Origin: Deltaproteobacteria bacterium
GTDB taxonomy: Bacteria; Myxococcota; B64-G9
Direction of reading: 5' to 3'
DNA: 19,582 nucleotides
Assembly: GCA_003647095.1 (NCBI GenBank)
Contig: QMME01000023.1
Location: 1 to 19,582, forward strand
Each line of letters begins with the position of its first letter. Within the stretch, counting starts at the first letter, position 1. Below, in pieces: positions 8,030 through 17,220 of the stretch. The translations under genes and the position numbers were made by a program. The notes under the pieces were generated by a model. The model was given only the letters and a program-made list of their open reading frames with translations. It searched no databases and had not been told where the DNA came from.

Positions 8030-8857
8030 CTACTGGTACACGTGGGCGCTCTGCTCGGCGGTGGGCAGCAGGTTCATGCCCAGGTAGGTGAACATCACCG
8101 CCGCGAAGCCCACCACCACCAGCACCGCCAGGCGCTGGCCCCGCCAGCCGCCCAGGTAGTGCAGGTGCAGGTAGGCGGCGAACACCAGCCAGGTCACCAG
8201 CGACCAGGTCTCCTTGGGATCCCAGACCCAGTAGTCTCCCCAGGCGGCCTTGGCCCACACCGCCCCCACCAGCAGCCCGAAGGTCAGCAGCACGAAGCCG
8301 AAGCGCACGCTGCCGTCGAGCAGCTTCTCCAGGTCGATCTTCTCGCCGGGGATGAGATCCTCGCGCCTGATGCGTATGGGCCGGGGCCGGATGAGGTACA
8401 GCACCGCGGCGCAGAAGGCCACGAACAGCGCCGCGTAGCCGAAGAAGTACACCACCACGTGGGGAACGAACCAGCCGCTCTGCAGCGCCGGCGGCAGGTT
8501 GACGATCTCCTTGTCGTGGCGGGAGAAGGCATAGAGCATGGCCCCGGCCGCCCCCAGCATGGCCGGCAGGCCCAGGATGCGCGCCCGGTAGACGAGCTCT
8601 ATCACCAGGTAGACGATGCCGATGCAGGCCGCCAGCAGCACCAGCGACTCGTACAGGGTCTTGAAGGGCGGCTGGTCGGCCTCCAGCCAGCGGGAGACCA
8701 GCTGGGCCAGGTTCACCAGCAGGCCCCCGCCCAGCGCCAGCGGGGCGCCCAGGCGCAGCGGGCGCGAGTTGCCCAGCCACATCAGGGCGTACAGCAGCGC
8801 CGCCAGCCCGTACAGGGCGACGGATACCAGCGTCAGCGCCTCGGCCAGGTGGCTCAT
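8030..8857 (-). CDS. ccsA: System II cytochrome c biogenesis protein CcsA/ResC
   Basis: 275 residues, about eight predicted membrane spans. The tryptophan-rich WWD-type heme motif is WGDYWVWDPKETWSLVTW. Candidate external heme-ligand histidines are in GWFVPHVVVYFFGY and AYLHLHYLGGWRGQR. With ResB it forms the cytochrome c synthase that brings heme outward and joins it to CxxCH cysteines. The ATG (8857-8855) overlaps the resB stop (TGA 8856-8854) as ATGA, so the two are translationally coupled. A thiol-reducing partner (ResA/CcsX type) is not adjacent. Confidence 0.95.
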   Translation of the reverse strand: MSHLAEALTLVSVALYGLAALLYALMWLGNSRPLRLGAPLALGGGLLVNLAQLVSRWLEADQPPFKTLYESLVLLAACIGIVYLVIELVYRARILGLPAMLGAAGAMLYAFSRHDKEIVNLPPALQSGWFVPHVVVYFFGYAALFVAFCAAVLYLIRPRPIRIRREDLIPGEKIDLEKLLDGSVRFGFVLLTFGLLVGAVWAKAAWGDYWVWDPKETWSLVTWLVFAAYLHLHYLGGWRGQRLAVLVVVGFAAVMFTYLGMNLLPTAEQSAHVYQ

Positions 8858-10809
8858 GCCTCGCCTCCCTCCCGCCGGCGGCGCCGGCGTTGCCAGCGCG
8901 GCCCCCAGATGGCCAGCACCACCCCCAGCAGGTTGGCGGCGAAGCCCAGGTAGACGACGTACAGGCCGGGATCCCGCACCACCTGGAAGCCCGAGTAGGT
9001 GGGGTCCTCGGGGCGGTAGTCGGCCTGGTAGATGCTGAAGCCGCCGTGGCTCAGGGGGCTGTTGACCTCCACCAGCTGGCGCTCGCGCACCGGCCGCCCC
9101 TCCTCGAGCACGGTCACCGTGCTCAGGTAGTCGCGCACCGTCTCGCCCTTGCCGGGAGCCAGCACCAGGAAGCGATCCCGGGAGTAGCGAACCGGCTTGC
9201 CGGGACGGACGTCGACGGTCCGGCCCGAGGGCAGGCGCACCCGCAGCAGGGGGTTTACCTCCCGGCTGCCGGCGCTCTCTTCCACGGTGCGCCGCCGCGC
9301 CGGGCGCAGCAGCGCCGCCAGCCGCAGCCGCTCCCGGCCCAGGGTGAACTCCCCGCCCACCTTCACGGCGGCCCGGGCTGAAAGCTTACCCGCATCGAGT
9401 GACCACAGCCGGCGGCTCTCGCCCACCAGGATGGCGTCGGGCCGGGAGGCTCCCCCGGGCCGGTAGCGATAGGAGAGCTTCAGCTCGTCGCCGGCGCCGC
9501 GGCCGTGGAAATCGGGATAGCGGGCGAACAGCCAGCGCCGGCTTTCCTGCCCGCCGGCGGCGCTGATGGAAACCTCGACCGCCGGGTTGCGGGGCTCCGC
9601 CGAGCGGTTGGCCGGCTGGCGGGTCTGCGGATCCATGACGAAGTCGTGGAAGAAGCGCAGGATCTTGACCCGGCCCCGGCCGCCGGGCAAGGGCACCTCC
9701 TCGCCCGGTCGGGCGGGCAACTCGCGACCGTCCACCACCAGCAGGTGCGGCGAGGCCGGCATCTTCGCCAGGGAATCCAGGTAGCGCCGGGCCCGCTCCT
9801 CCCGCCAGACGAGCAGCAGCCGCTTCCCGTCCACCTCGACCGCCTGCGCTTCCCGGCCGGGCTCGTCGAACAACCAGGTCTCCTTCCCGCCCCGATCGAT
9901 CCGCGCCGCGGCCAGGACATCTCCCCCCCCGGCATCCCCGGCCGCTTCCACCACGGTGCGCCGGCGGTAGTCCGGCCACCAGCCGGTCACCGCCAGGCCG
10001 TGGGCGGCGAGCTTGCGGTCCGGATCCCGGCCCGGCTTGAAGCTGAGCAGGCGTTTCTGTTTTTCACCCGCGAGGGCGTAGACCATCAGGGAGTAATCGG
10101 GCTCGTACTTCTCTATCCGGAAGTCATCCAGGCGCAGGGTGAACCCCAGCGGCAGCCGGTTGATCAGGCCGTCGCGCCCGGGCACCACCAGGCTGTCGGT
10201 CTCCTGGCCCTCGTGCAGGTCGATGCGTCCCTTGACCCCCCAGACCATGCCCACCCCGGCGCCGGCCAGCACCAGGATGAGCCCGCCGTGCGCCAGCACC
10301 GAGCCGGTGGTGCGCAGGTTGTAGCGCCGGCGCCTCGCCACCACCAGCCCCAGGGCCCCGGCCCCCAGGCCCAGCACCGCGGCAAAGCCCAGGGAATGAA
10401 AGATGTCGTCGAGAAACAGCCCCTTGATGAGACGGCTCAGGCCCGGGCCGTAACCCTGGAGCAGTTGCTGCCCGCCGACGTTCTGCAGGATCAGCGTCCC
10501 CAGCACGGAAAACCCGGCCAGCACGAACAGCGCCGGGGCGGCGAACTGGATGGAAGAGAGAAAGCGCCGCCAGGGCTTGCTCAGGCCGGCGAGCATGACC
10601 CCCAAGAAGCCGGCCAGGCCCGCCAGCACCGTCGCCCGCCGGGACACGCCCCCGGGACCGCTCAGCATGCTCTGCAGTACCACCCCGGCCAGGAACACCC
10701 CGCCCAGCAGGGCCAGCGCGAACTTCATGGTGCGGGGTGCGGAAGCAGCGCCGCCGGATTCTCCCTCGCCCGCCCGGGTGTTTCCTTCCTTGTTGCTGTC
10801 GCCCGTCAT
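8854..10809 (-). CDS. resB: System II cytochrome c biogenesis protein ResB/CcsB
   Basis: 651 residues from ATG 10809, chosen because AAGGA lies 6 nt upstream; an in-frame ATG at 10854 would extend it into the moaA promoter region. The ResB core begins near residue 80 (WRRFLSSIQFAAPALFV) and includes TTGSVLAHGGLILVLAGAGVGM. A large outside domain follows, then SPLSHGGFSIYQADY and a final span (GLYVVYLGFAANLLGVVLAIW). It partners CcsA in heme delivery to apocytochromes. Two additional hydrophobic stretches (about 29-50 and 57-76) precede the usual core. Confidence 0.93.
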   Translation of the reverse strand: MTGDSNKEGNTRAGEGESGGAASAPRTMKFALALLGGVFLAGVVLQSMLSGPGGVSRRATVLAGLAGFLGVMLAGLSKPWRRFLSSIQFAAPALFVLAGFSVLGTLILQNVGGQQLLQGYGPGLSRLIKGLFLDDIFHSLGFAAVLGLGAGALGLVVARRRRYNLRTTGSVLAHGGLILVLAGAGVGMVWGVKGRIDLHEGQETDSLVVPGRDGLINRLPLGFTLRLDDFRIEKYEPDYSLMVYALAGEKQKRLLSFKPGRDPDRKLAAHGLAVTGWWPDYRRRTVVEAAGDAGGGDVLAAARIDRGGKETWLFDEPGREAQAVEVDGKRLLLVWREERARRYLDSLAKMPASPHLLVVDGRELPARPGEEVPLPGGRGRVKILRFFHDFVMDPQTRQPANRSAEPRNPAVEVSISAAGGQESRRWLFARYPDFHGRGAGDELKLSYRYRPGGASRPDAILVGESRRLWSLDAGKLSARAAVKVGGEFTLGRERLRLAALLRPARRRTVEESAGSREVNPLLRVRLPSGRTVDVRPGKPVRYSRDRFLVLAPGKGETVRDYLSTVTVLEEGRPVRERQLVEVNSPLSHGGFSIYQADYRPEDPTYSGFQVVRDPGLYVVYLGFAANLLGVVLAIWGPRWQRRRRRREGGEA

Positions 10810-10880
10810 GCCGGTCCTTTCTCCGCGGTCCCGCCGCGACCCGCATGATGTCACAGTCCCCCGGGCAACAACAAGTCCGG

Positions 10881-10909
10881 TTGACAGTGCTTTCCCGATC
10901 GCCGATAGT
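10881..10909 (+). promoter_or_regulatory. Sigma70-type promoter upstream of moaA
   Basis: A perfect -35 box TTGACA (10881-10886) is followed, after exactly 17 nt, by GATAGT (10904-10909), four of six to the -10 consensus. The start would fall near 10916, about 30 nt before the moaA ATG. This divergent gap (10810-10945) also has to hold the resB promoter, which I could not place. Confidence 0.65.
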
Positions 10910-10945
10910 TCCTGCAGGAGAGATTTTCAGCGGCAGGGTGCCAGC

Positions 10946-11968
10946 ATGCACAAGTCACAGCCAGCCGGGGGGCGGACGGCCGAGAAGGGCGCCGGCCTGC
11001 GCGATCGCTTCAACCGCCGCATCGACTACCTGCGGGTGTCGGTAACCGATCGCTGCAACCTCAGCTGCGTCTACTGCTCGGCGGATCGCCAGCGCTCCTG
11101 TTTCTCCGCCGAGCAGCTGCTGGGAACGAACGAGATCCTGCGCCTGGTGGGCATCATGGCCGCCCACGGCCTGCGCAAGGTACGTATCACCGGCGGGGAG
11201 CCCTTGTTGCGCCCGGATCTCGAGCAACTGGTGGAAGGCCTGGCCCGCCTGGGCGTTCCCGACATCAGCCTCACCAGCAACGGAATCCTACTGGCCGAGC
11301 GGGCCACCGAGCTGCACCGGGCGGGTCTGCAACGGGTCAACATCAGCCTGGATACCCTGCAGGCCGAGCGCTACCGGGGCATCACCCGGGGAGGGGACAT
11401 CTCCCGGGTGTGGCGGTCCATCCGGGCGGCCCAGGCGGTGGGGCTCAACCCGGTGAAGATCAACGTGGTGCCCGTGCGCGGGCTGAACGACGACGAGATC
11501 GTCGACTTTGCCAACCTCACCAGGGAAGACGACCTGCACATCCGCTTCATCGAGCTGATGCCCACCGGCGGCAGCCGGCTGGATACCGGTCGCCGTTACG
11601 TGGGCTCCGCCGAGGTGCTGGAACGCCTCGGCGGACTGGGACGGCTGGAGAAGCTGCCCCGGCCGCCGCACTCCACCTCGCGCAACTACCGCCTGCCCGG
11701 CGCCCGCGGCCAGATCGGCCTGATCAGCCCCTACGACGGCCACTTCTGCCGCACCTGCAACCGGCTGCGCCTGACGGCCGCCGGCCAGCTGCGCCCCTGC
11801 CTGTTCTCTCCCAAGACGGTCGACCTGCTCACCGCCCTGCGCAGCGGTGCCGGAGACGAGGAACTGGAAGAGCTCCTGCAGTGGGCCGTGGCCCTGAAGC
11901 CCCCCGGCAACGACCTGGCCGGCGCCGGCCGGTGCGCCATCGCCTCCATGGCGCAGGTGGGCGGCTAG
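10946..11968 (+). CDS. moaA: GTP 3',8-cyclase MoaA (molybdenum cofactor biosynthesis)
   Basis: 340 residues. The radical SAM cluster is C37-NLS-C41-VY-C44, with ITGGEPLLRP (81-90) following. The second iron-sulfur cluster that binds GTP uses C268, C271 and C285 (FCRTCNRLR, then LRPC). The protein ends in the conserved Gly-Gly tail (MAQVGG) needed for catalysis. It makes the cyclic pyranopterin precursor with MoaC, which is not nearby. ATG 10946 fits the conserved GAGLRDRFNRRIDYLRVSVTD beginning. It is a single-gene unit, convergent with the CoA-transferase gene. Confidence 0.96.
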   Translation: MHKSQPAGGRTAEKGAGLRDRFNRRIDYLRVSVTDRCNLSCVYCSADRQRSCFSAEQLLGTNEILRLVGIMAAHGLRKVRITGGEPLLRPDLEQLVEGLARLGVPDISLTSNGILLAERATELHRAGLQRVNISLDTLQAERYRGITRGGDISRVWRSIRAAQAVGLNPVKINVVPVRGLNDDEIVDFANLTREDDLHIRFIELMPTGGSRLDTGRRYVGSAEVLERLGGLGRLEKLPRPPHSTSRNYRLPGARGQIGLISPYDGHFCRTCNRLRLTAAGQLRPCLFSPKTVDLLTALRSGAGDEELEELLQWAVALKPPGNDLAGAGRCAIASMAQVGG

Positions 11969-11974
11969 TCGAGC

Positions 11975-12001
11975 CGCTCCCCGCCGCGGTTGCCGGGAGC
12001 G
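11975..12001. terminator. Possible bidirectional terminator hairpin between convergent genes
   Basis: CGCTCCC (11975-11981) pairs with GGGAGCG (11995-12001), giving a 7-bp stem and a 13-nt loop in the 42-nt gap between the moaA and CoA-transferase stops. There is no T-tract on either side, so it is weak as an intrinsic terminator. Confidence 0.3.
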
Positions 12002-12010
12002 CACCGGCCT

Positions 12011-13888
12011 TCAGTCGAAGTCCAGCAGGTAGCACCACACTCCCTCTTCCAGGTGGCTGCTGGCCCGGCAGCCGCTCTTTTCGTTGAACACCTTCTGCAT
12101 GGCCTGGTTCTGGCGCAGCACCTCGGCGGAGAAGCCGGCGATGCCGTTGCGGCGGGCCAGCTGCACCAGCTGGCGCAGCAGGAAGGTGCCGATGCCCCGC
12201 GACTGCCAGTCGTCGCGCACCACCAGGGCCACCTCGGCGCGGTTGCTGCCCTCCTGCAGGAAGTAGCCGCCCACGGCAATGATCTCGTCGCCGTGGGCCG
12301 CCGGCAGCACTCCCGCCAGGGCCACCTGGGAGCGGTGATCGACCAGCAGGTGGCTGCGCAGCTCCTGCTCGGGCAGGCGCTTGAGGTTGGACATCCAGCG
12401 GTAGAAGACGCTCTGCTGGCTCAACGAGTAGAACAGCTCCTTGATGCGCGGCTCGTCGGTGGGATGCACCGGCCGGAAGGTCACCGCCGTGCCGTCGTCG
12501 AGCAGCAGCACCGCCCGCAGCGCCGGCGGGGGATTGTGGATGCGACCTTCCAGGTCGGCCAGTTCCGGGCGCACGTAGCCGCACTCGAGGGCCCGGTGCA
12601 GCAGCTGCGCGCGGAAGCGGGGGTGGGCCACCCCGATCAGCGACAGGGCCCGCTCCTGGATGCTCTTGCCGTAGAGGTAGGCCACCCCGTACTCGGTGAC
12701 CACGTAGTGGACGTCGCCGCGGGTGGTCACCACCCCGGCGCCCGGGCTCAACTGGGCCACGATGCGCGATACCCGGCCTTCCTCGGCGGTGGACACCAGG
12801 GCGGTGATGGCCTTGCCGCCGCGGGAGCGGATGGCCCCCAGGTTGAAGTCGTTGCGCCCGCCGATGCCCGAGTAGAACCTGGTGCCCAGGGAATCGGCGC
12901 ACACCTGGCCGGTGAGATCCACCTCCAGGGCGGTGTTGACGGCCACCATGCGTTCCAGCTTGCCGATGACGAAGGTGTCGTTGACGTACTCGGTGGGGTG
13001 GAAGGAAAACAGCGGGTTGTCGTCGATGTAGTCGTAGAGCCGGCGCGAGCCCATGCAGAAGGAGGCCACCACCTTGCCCCGGTCGATGGTCTTGCGGGCA
13101 CCGGTGACCGCACCCGACTCGATGAGCTCGATGATGGAGTCGGTGAACATCTCGGTGTGCACGCCCAGGTCGCGCTTGTCGCGCAGGTGCTCCAGCACCG
13201 CCTGGGGCACCTCGCCGATGCCCACCTCGATGGTGGAACCATCCTCGATGAGCGCCGCCACGTGCTCGCCGATGCGGCGCGCCTCCTCGCTCACCCGCGG
13301 CGGCGCCACCTCCAGCACCGGGCAGTCGACGGGTACCAGCAGGTCCAGGTCGTGCACGCTCACCAGGCTGTTGCCGCGGGTCCGCGGCATGTGCGGGTTG
13401 ACCTCGGCCACCACCAAACCGGCGTTCTGCACGGCGCTCATGACGATGTCCACCGAGATGCCCAGCGAGCACCAGCCGTTGTCGTCGGGCGGGGTGACCT
13501 GCACCAGGGCCACGTCCAGCGGCAGGCGCCCGGAGGCGAACAGGCGGGGGATCTCCGACAACGGCACCGGGGTGTAGTCGCCCAGGCCCTGCTGGATGAG
13601 CGGGCGCACGTTCTCGCCGATGAACAGGCTGTTGATGCGGAAGAAGCGGCTGAGCTCGCGGGTGGCGTAGGGCGCCTCGCCCTCGGTGAGCAGGTGCACC
13701 AGCTCGTTGTCGCCCAGCTCGGGGCCGCGGGCCACCAGGGCCCGCACCAGCTCCTGGGGGTGGGCGCAGCCGGTGCCGATGAAGATGCGCTGGCCGGGCC
13801 GCACCCGGGACACCGCCTGGTCGGCGCTGACCACCATGTCGGCGTAGCGTTCCCGCCAGTGTTCGTCGAAGCCGCGCTTGGGACTCAT
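12011..13888 (-). CDS. Acetyl-CoA hydrolase/CoA-transferase fused to a GNAT acetyltransferase domain
   Basis: 625 residues. Residues 1-465 form the two-domain acetyl-CoA hydrolase / 4-hydroxybutyrate CoA-transferase fold (VNPHMPRTRG at 163-172, EVGIGEVPQAVLEHL at 221-235, GIGGRNDFNLGA at 341-352, VTEYGVAYLYGKS at 397-409). Residues about 470-625 form a GNAT domain whose acetyl-CoA loop is QSRGIG (562-567). ATG 13888 overlaps the upstream acyl-CoA synthetase stop as ATGA. The family exchanges or releases CoA from acyl-CoA; this fused architecture occurs in several deltaproteobacterial-type genomes as far as I recall. The GNAT part may acetylate a protein or small molecule, possibly a partner enzyme; its substrate is unknown. 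A longer in-frame extension upstream to 14257 is antisense-frame noise over the synthetase gene. Confidence 0.92.
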   Translation of the reverse strand: MSPKRGFDEHWRERYADMVVSADQAVSRVRPGQRIFIGTGCAHPQELVRALVARGPELGDNELVHLLTEGEAPYATRELSRFFRINSLFIGENVRPLIQQGLGDYTPVPLSEIPRLFASGRLPLDVALVQVTPPDDNGWCSLGISVDIVMSAVQNAGLVVAEVNPHMPRTRGNSLVSVHDLDLLVPVDCPVLEVAPPRVSEEARRIGEHVAALIEDGSTIEVGIGEVPQAVLEHLRDKRDLGVHTEMFTDSIIELIESGAVTGARKTIDRGKVVASFCMGSRRLYDYIDDNPLFSFHPTEYVNDTFVIGKLERMVAVNTALEVDLTGQVCADSLGTRFYSGIGGRNDFNLGAIRSRGGKAITALVSTAEEGRVSRIVAQLSPGAGVVTTRGDVHYVVTEYGVAYLYGKSIQERALSLIGVAHPRFRAQLLHRALECGYVRPELADLEGRIHNPPPALRAVLLLDDGTAVTFRPVHPTDEPRIKELFYSLSQQSVFYRWMSNLKRLPEQELRSHLLVDHRSQVALAGVLPAAHGDEIIAVGGYFLQEGSNRAEVALVVRDDWQSRGIGTFLLRQLVQLARRNGIAGFSAEVLRQNQAMQKVFNEKSGCRASSHLEEGVWCYLLDFD

Positions 13889-16005
13889 GGTTCCTGCTCC
13901 AGCAGCGACATGCGGGCATCCACCACCATGGCCGTGCGGCCCTTGCCCAGCAGGGTGAAGGGATTGATCTCCAGCTCGGCCAGGGAGGGTACGTCGGTGG
14001 CCAGTTGGCTGATGCGCTGCAGGCCGCCGGCCAGCTCGTCGAGATCGATCTCGGCCGCTCCCCGGGAGCGGGCCAGCATCTGGTAGGAGCGCGTGCCGGT
14101 GAGCATCTGCACCGCCTCGTCGGCGGTGATGGGGGCCAGACCGGCGGCCACGTCTTCCAGCTCCTCGACGAAGATGCCCCCCAGGCCGAACAGCAGGATG
14201 GGACCGAACTGGGGATCGCGGCGCATGCCCAGCACCACTTCCACCCCGCGCGGGCACATGCGCTCCAGGTAGAGCCCTTCCAGGCGGGCCCCGGGGGCGT
14301 GCCGCTGCACCCGCAGGGTGAGCAGGTCGAAGGAGTCGAGCACCTGCTCGGGATCGGACACCGACAGGCGCACCCCGCCCACGTCGGACTTGTGCACCAC
14401 GTCGGGGGAGACGATCTTCATGGCCCCCGGGTAGCCCAGGCGCTCGGCCGCCTCCACCGCGTCTTCGCGCTCGGTCACCAGCACCCCCGCGGGCACATCG
14501 AAGCCGTAGGCCCGCAGGATGGCCTTGGCCCGCACCTCGCCCACCTCCGTCCCTCCCAGGCGGCGCTGGCGCAGCAACAGGCGCTCCACCCGGCGGCGGT
14601 TGACGGGAAAGCGGGTGACCACGCGCGGCGGCCGGTTGCGCCAGTCGTGCAGCTCCACCATGGCCCGCAGCACCGCCACCGCCCGCTCGGGGGTGGGGTA
14701 ATCGGGCAATCCCGAGGCCACGAACTCGGCCCGCCCGGGCAGCATGTCGGCCGAACCCAGCAGCACCACCACCGTGGTCTGGCCGCCGCCGGCCGCGCGC
14801 GCCACCGCCCGGGCCGTCTCCGCCGGGCGGGTCATGGCGTGGGGGGTGAGCACCGCCAGCAGGGCGTCCACTCCCTCGTCGGCCCGGGCCAGCTCCACCG
14901 CCTGGGCGTAGCGCTCGGGATCGGCATCACCCAGCAGGTCGATGGGATTGTCCACCGCCGAGTGGGCCGGCAGCACCCGGGCCAGCTCCGCGCGGGTGTG
15001 CTCGGAAAGCCGGGCCAGCTTCAGCCCGGCCTTCTCCAGGGCATCGGCGGCGGCCACCCCGGGTCCGCCGCCGTTCGACAGCACCGCCACCCGCCGGCCC
15101 CGGCACAGCGGCTGCAGGGTCAGGGCGGCGGCGTGGTCGGTCAGCGCCTCCAGGCTGTCGGCCTGGATGAGGCCGGCCCGGCGGAAGGCGGCCACGCAGG
15201 CCAGGTCGGCACCCGGGCGGTTGCCGGTGTGCAGCTCGGCGGCCCGGGCTCCCTGCTCGCTGGCCCCGGCGTGAAACACCACCACCGGCTTGCAGGCCGA
15301 GATGTGCTCGGCCGCCTTCACGAAGGCTTCCCCGGAGGCGATGCTCTCCAGGTAGGCCAGCACCACCCCGGTATCATCGTCTCCGGCCAGGTAGCACAGC
15401 ACGGCGATCTCGTCCAGGCCCGCCTTGTTGCCGATGCTCAGCACCTTGGCCAGCCCCAGGTGGCGGGCGGCGGCCCAGTCGAGGATGGCGGTGCACACCG
15501 CCCCGGAATCGCTCAGCACCGATATCCTTCCCGGCGAGGGCATGTTGCGGGCGAAGGAGGCGTTCATGCGGTGGCCGGTGTTGATCACCCCCAGCGACTT
15601 GGGCCCCAGCAAGGTGATGTGGCGATCCTTGCAGAAACCTCGCAGCCACTGTTCCCGCTCGGCACCGGCGGGGCCGCTTTCCTTGAAGCCGGCCGAGACC
15701 ACCACCAGGGCCCGGGCCCCGGCGGCGGCGGCGTCGCGAACCGCCTCCTGCACCTGCTTGGCCGGCACCGCCACCACGGCCAGGTCGATCTCCTCCTGGC
15801 CGCCCAGCCGGGGCCGGCTGGCGACGCCCAGCACCTCGTCGGCGGCGGGGTTGACCGCCAGCAGCCGGCCGGCGAAACCGCCGCGGCGCAGGTTGTCCAG
15901 CACCGCGTGGCCGATCTTGCGCGGGTTGCGCGAGGCACCGTAGACGGCCACCGCCCGCGGCTGCACCAGCGCTTCCATGGCCTTTACGTCCATTGCTCCG
16001 CTCAC
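13885..16005 (-). CDS. ADP-forming acetate/acyl-CoA synthetase, fused alpha-beta type
   Basis: 706 residues. The N-terminal CoA-binding domain (AVAVYGASRNPRKIG at 19-33) is followed by succinyl-CoA ligase-like domains holding the candidate phospho-histidine H259 (ELHTGN). The C-terminal ATP-grasp domain (about 490-706) has the family blocks PGAMKIVSPDVVHKSDVGGV and LAELEINPF. It interconverts acyl-CoA, ADP and phosphate with the acid, CoA and ATP, giving substrate-level ATP. The same fold occurs in protein lysine acetyltransferases of the Pat type, but there the GNAT domain is on the same chain; here a GNAT domain is on the next gene's product. GTG 16005 has GGGGAG 9 nt upstream; ATG at 15993 is a good alternative that loses only four residues. 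Confidence 0.93.
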   Translation of the reverse strand: MSGAMDVKAMEALVQPRAVAVYGASRNPRKIGHAVLDNLRRGGFAGRLLAVNPAADEVLGVASRPRLGGQEEIDLAVVAVPAKQVQEAVRDAAAAGARALVVVSAGFKESGPAGAEREQWLRGFCKDRHITLLGPKSLGVINTGHRMNASFARNMPSPGRISVLSDSGAVCTAILDWAAARHLGLAKVLSIGNKAGLDEIAVLCYLAGDDDTGVVLAYLESIASGEAFVKAAEHISACKPVVVFHAGASEQGARAAELHTGNRPGADLACVAAFRRAGLIQADSLEALTDHAAALTLQPLCRGRRVAVLSNGGGPGVAAADALEKAGLKLARLSEHTRAELARVLPAHSAVDNPIDLLGDADPERYAQAVELARADEGVDALLAVLTPHAMTRPAETARAVARAAGGGQTTVVVLLGSADMLPGRAEFVASGLPDYPTPERAVAVLRAMVELHDWRNRPPRVVTRFPVNRRRVERLLLRQRRLGGTEVGEVRAKAILRAYGFDVPAGVLVTEREDAVEAAERLGYPGAMKIVSPDVVHKSDVGGVRLSVSDPEQVLDSFDLLTLRVQRHAPGARLEGLYLERMCPRGVEVVLGMRRDPQFGPILLFGLGGIFVEELEDVAAGLAPITADEAVQMLTGTRSYQMLARSRGAAEIDLDELAGGLQRISQLATDVPSLAELEINPFTLLGKGRTAMVVDARMSLLEQEP

Positions 16006-16035
16006 CGTCGTTCACTCCCCGGCCGTGTGCCGCCG

Positions 16036-16064
16036 ATTGTTCTACAGCGGGCGGGATTTGGCAA
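16036..16064 (-). promoter_or_regulatory. Possible sigma70-type promoter for the acyl-CoA synthetase operon
   Basis: On the minus strand TTGCCA (16064-16059) and AACAAT (16041-16036) are separated by 17 nt, about 30 nt before the GTG start. The gap to the divergent moxR-like start is 143 nt. I found no convincing promoter for the plus strand there. Confidence 0.4.
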
Positions 16065-16148
16065 CCGCAATCACCTCCCCTTCCCGCCACCGGCCGGCCG
16101 CCGCTTTTTCTTCGCCTGGGGCCGGCGGCTGTGCTAACCTTGGCGCCC

Positions 16149-17159
<1,011 letters not shown>

Positions 17160-17166
17160 CAACTCC

Positions 17167-17220
17167 AGAGTGCAGAGTGCAGAGTACTGAGTGCAGAGTG
17201 CAGTGTGCAGGGTACAGGGT
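17167..17220 (+). repeat. 7-bp tandem repeat (AGAGTGC type, about 7.7 units)
   Basis: Successive units are agagtgc, agagtgc, agagtac, tgagtgc, agagtgc, agtgtgc, agggtac and a partial agggt. It begins 8 nt after the MoxR-type stop and runs into the signal-peptide region of the next gene. It is open in the frame of that gene and provides its only nearby GTG codons (17177 and 17198). Confidence 0.9.

Noticed and set aside
16097..16129. GCCGCC/GGCGGC inverted repeat before the MoxR-type gene
   Set aside because: A 7-bp GC stem with a 20-nt loop is expected by chance at this base composition, and no terminator is needed between divergent genes.
11990..16137. Two plus-strand open frames of about 700 residues opposite the acyl-CoA genes
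   Set aside because: They are antisense shadows of well-conserved enzymes, with His/Gln/Gly-rich composition and no domains.
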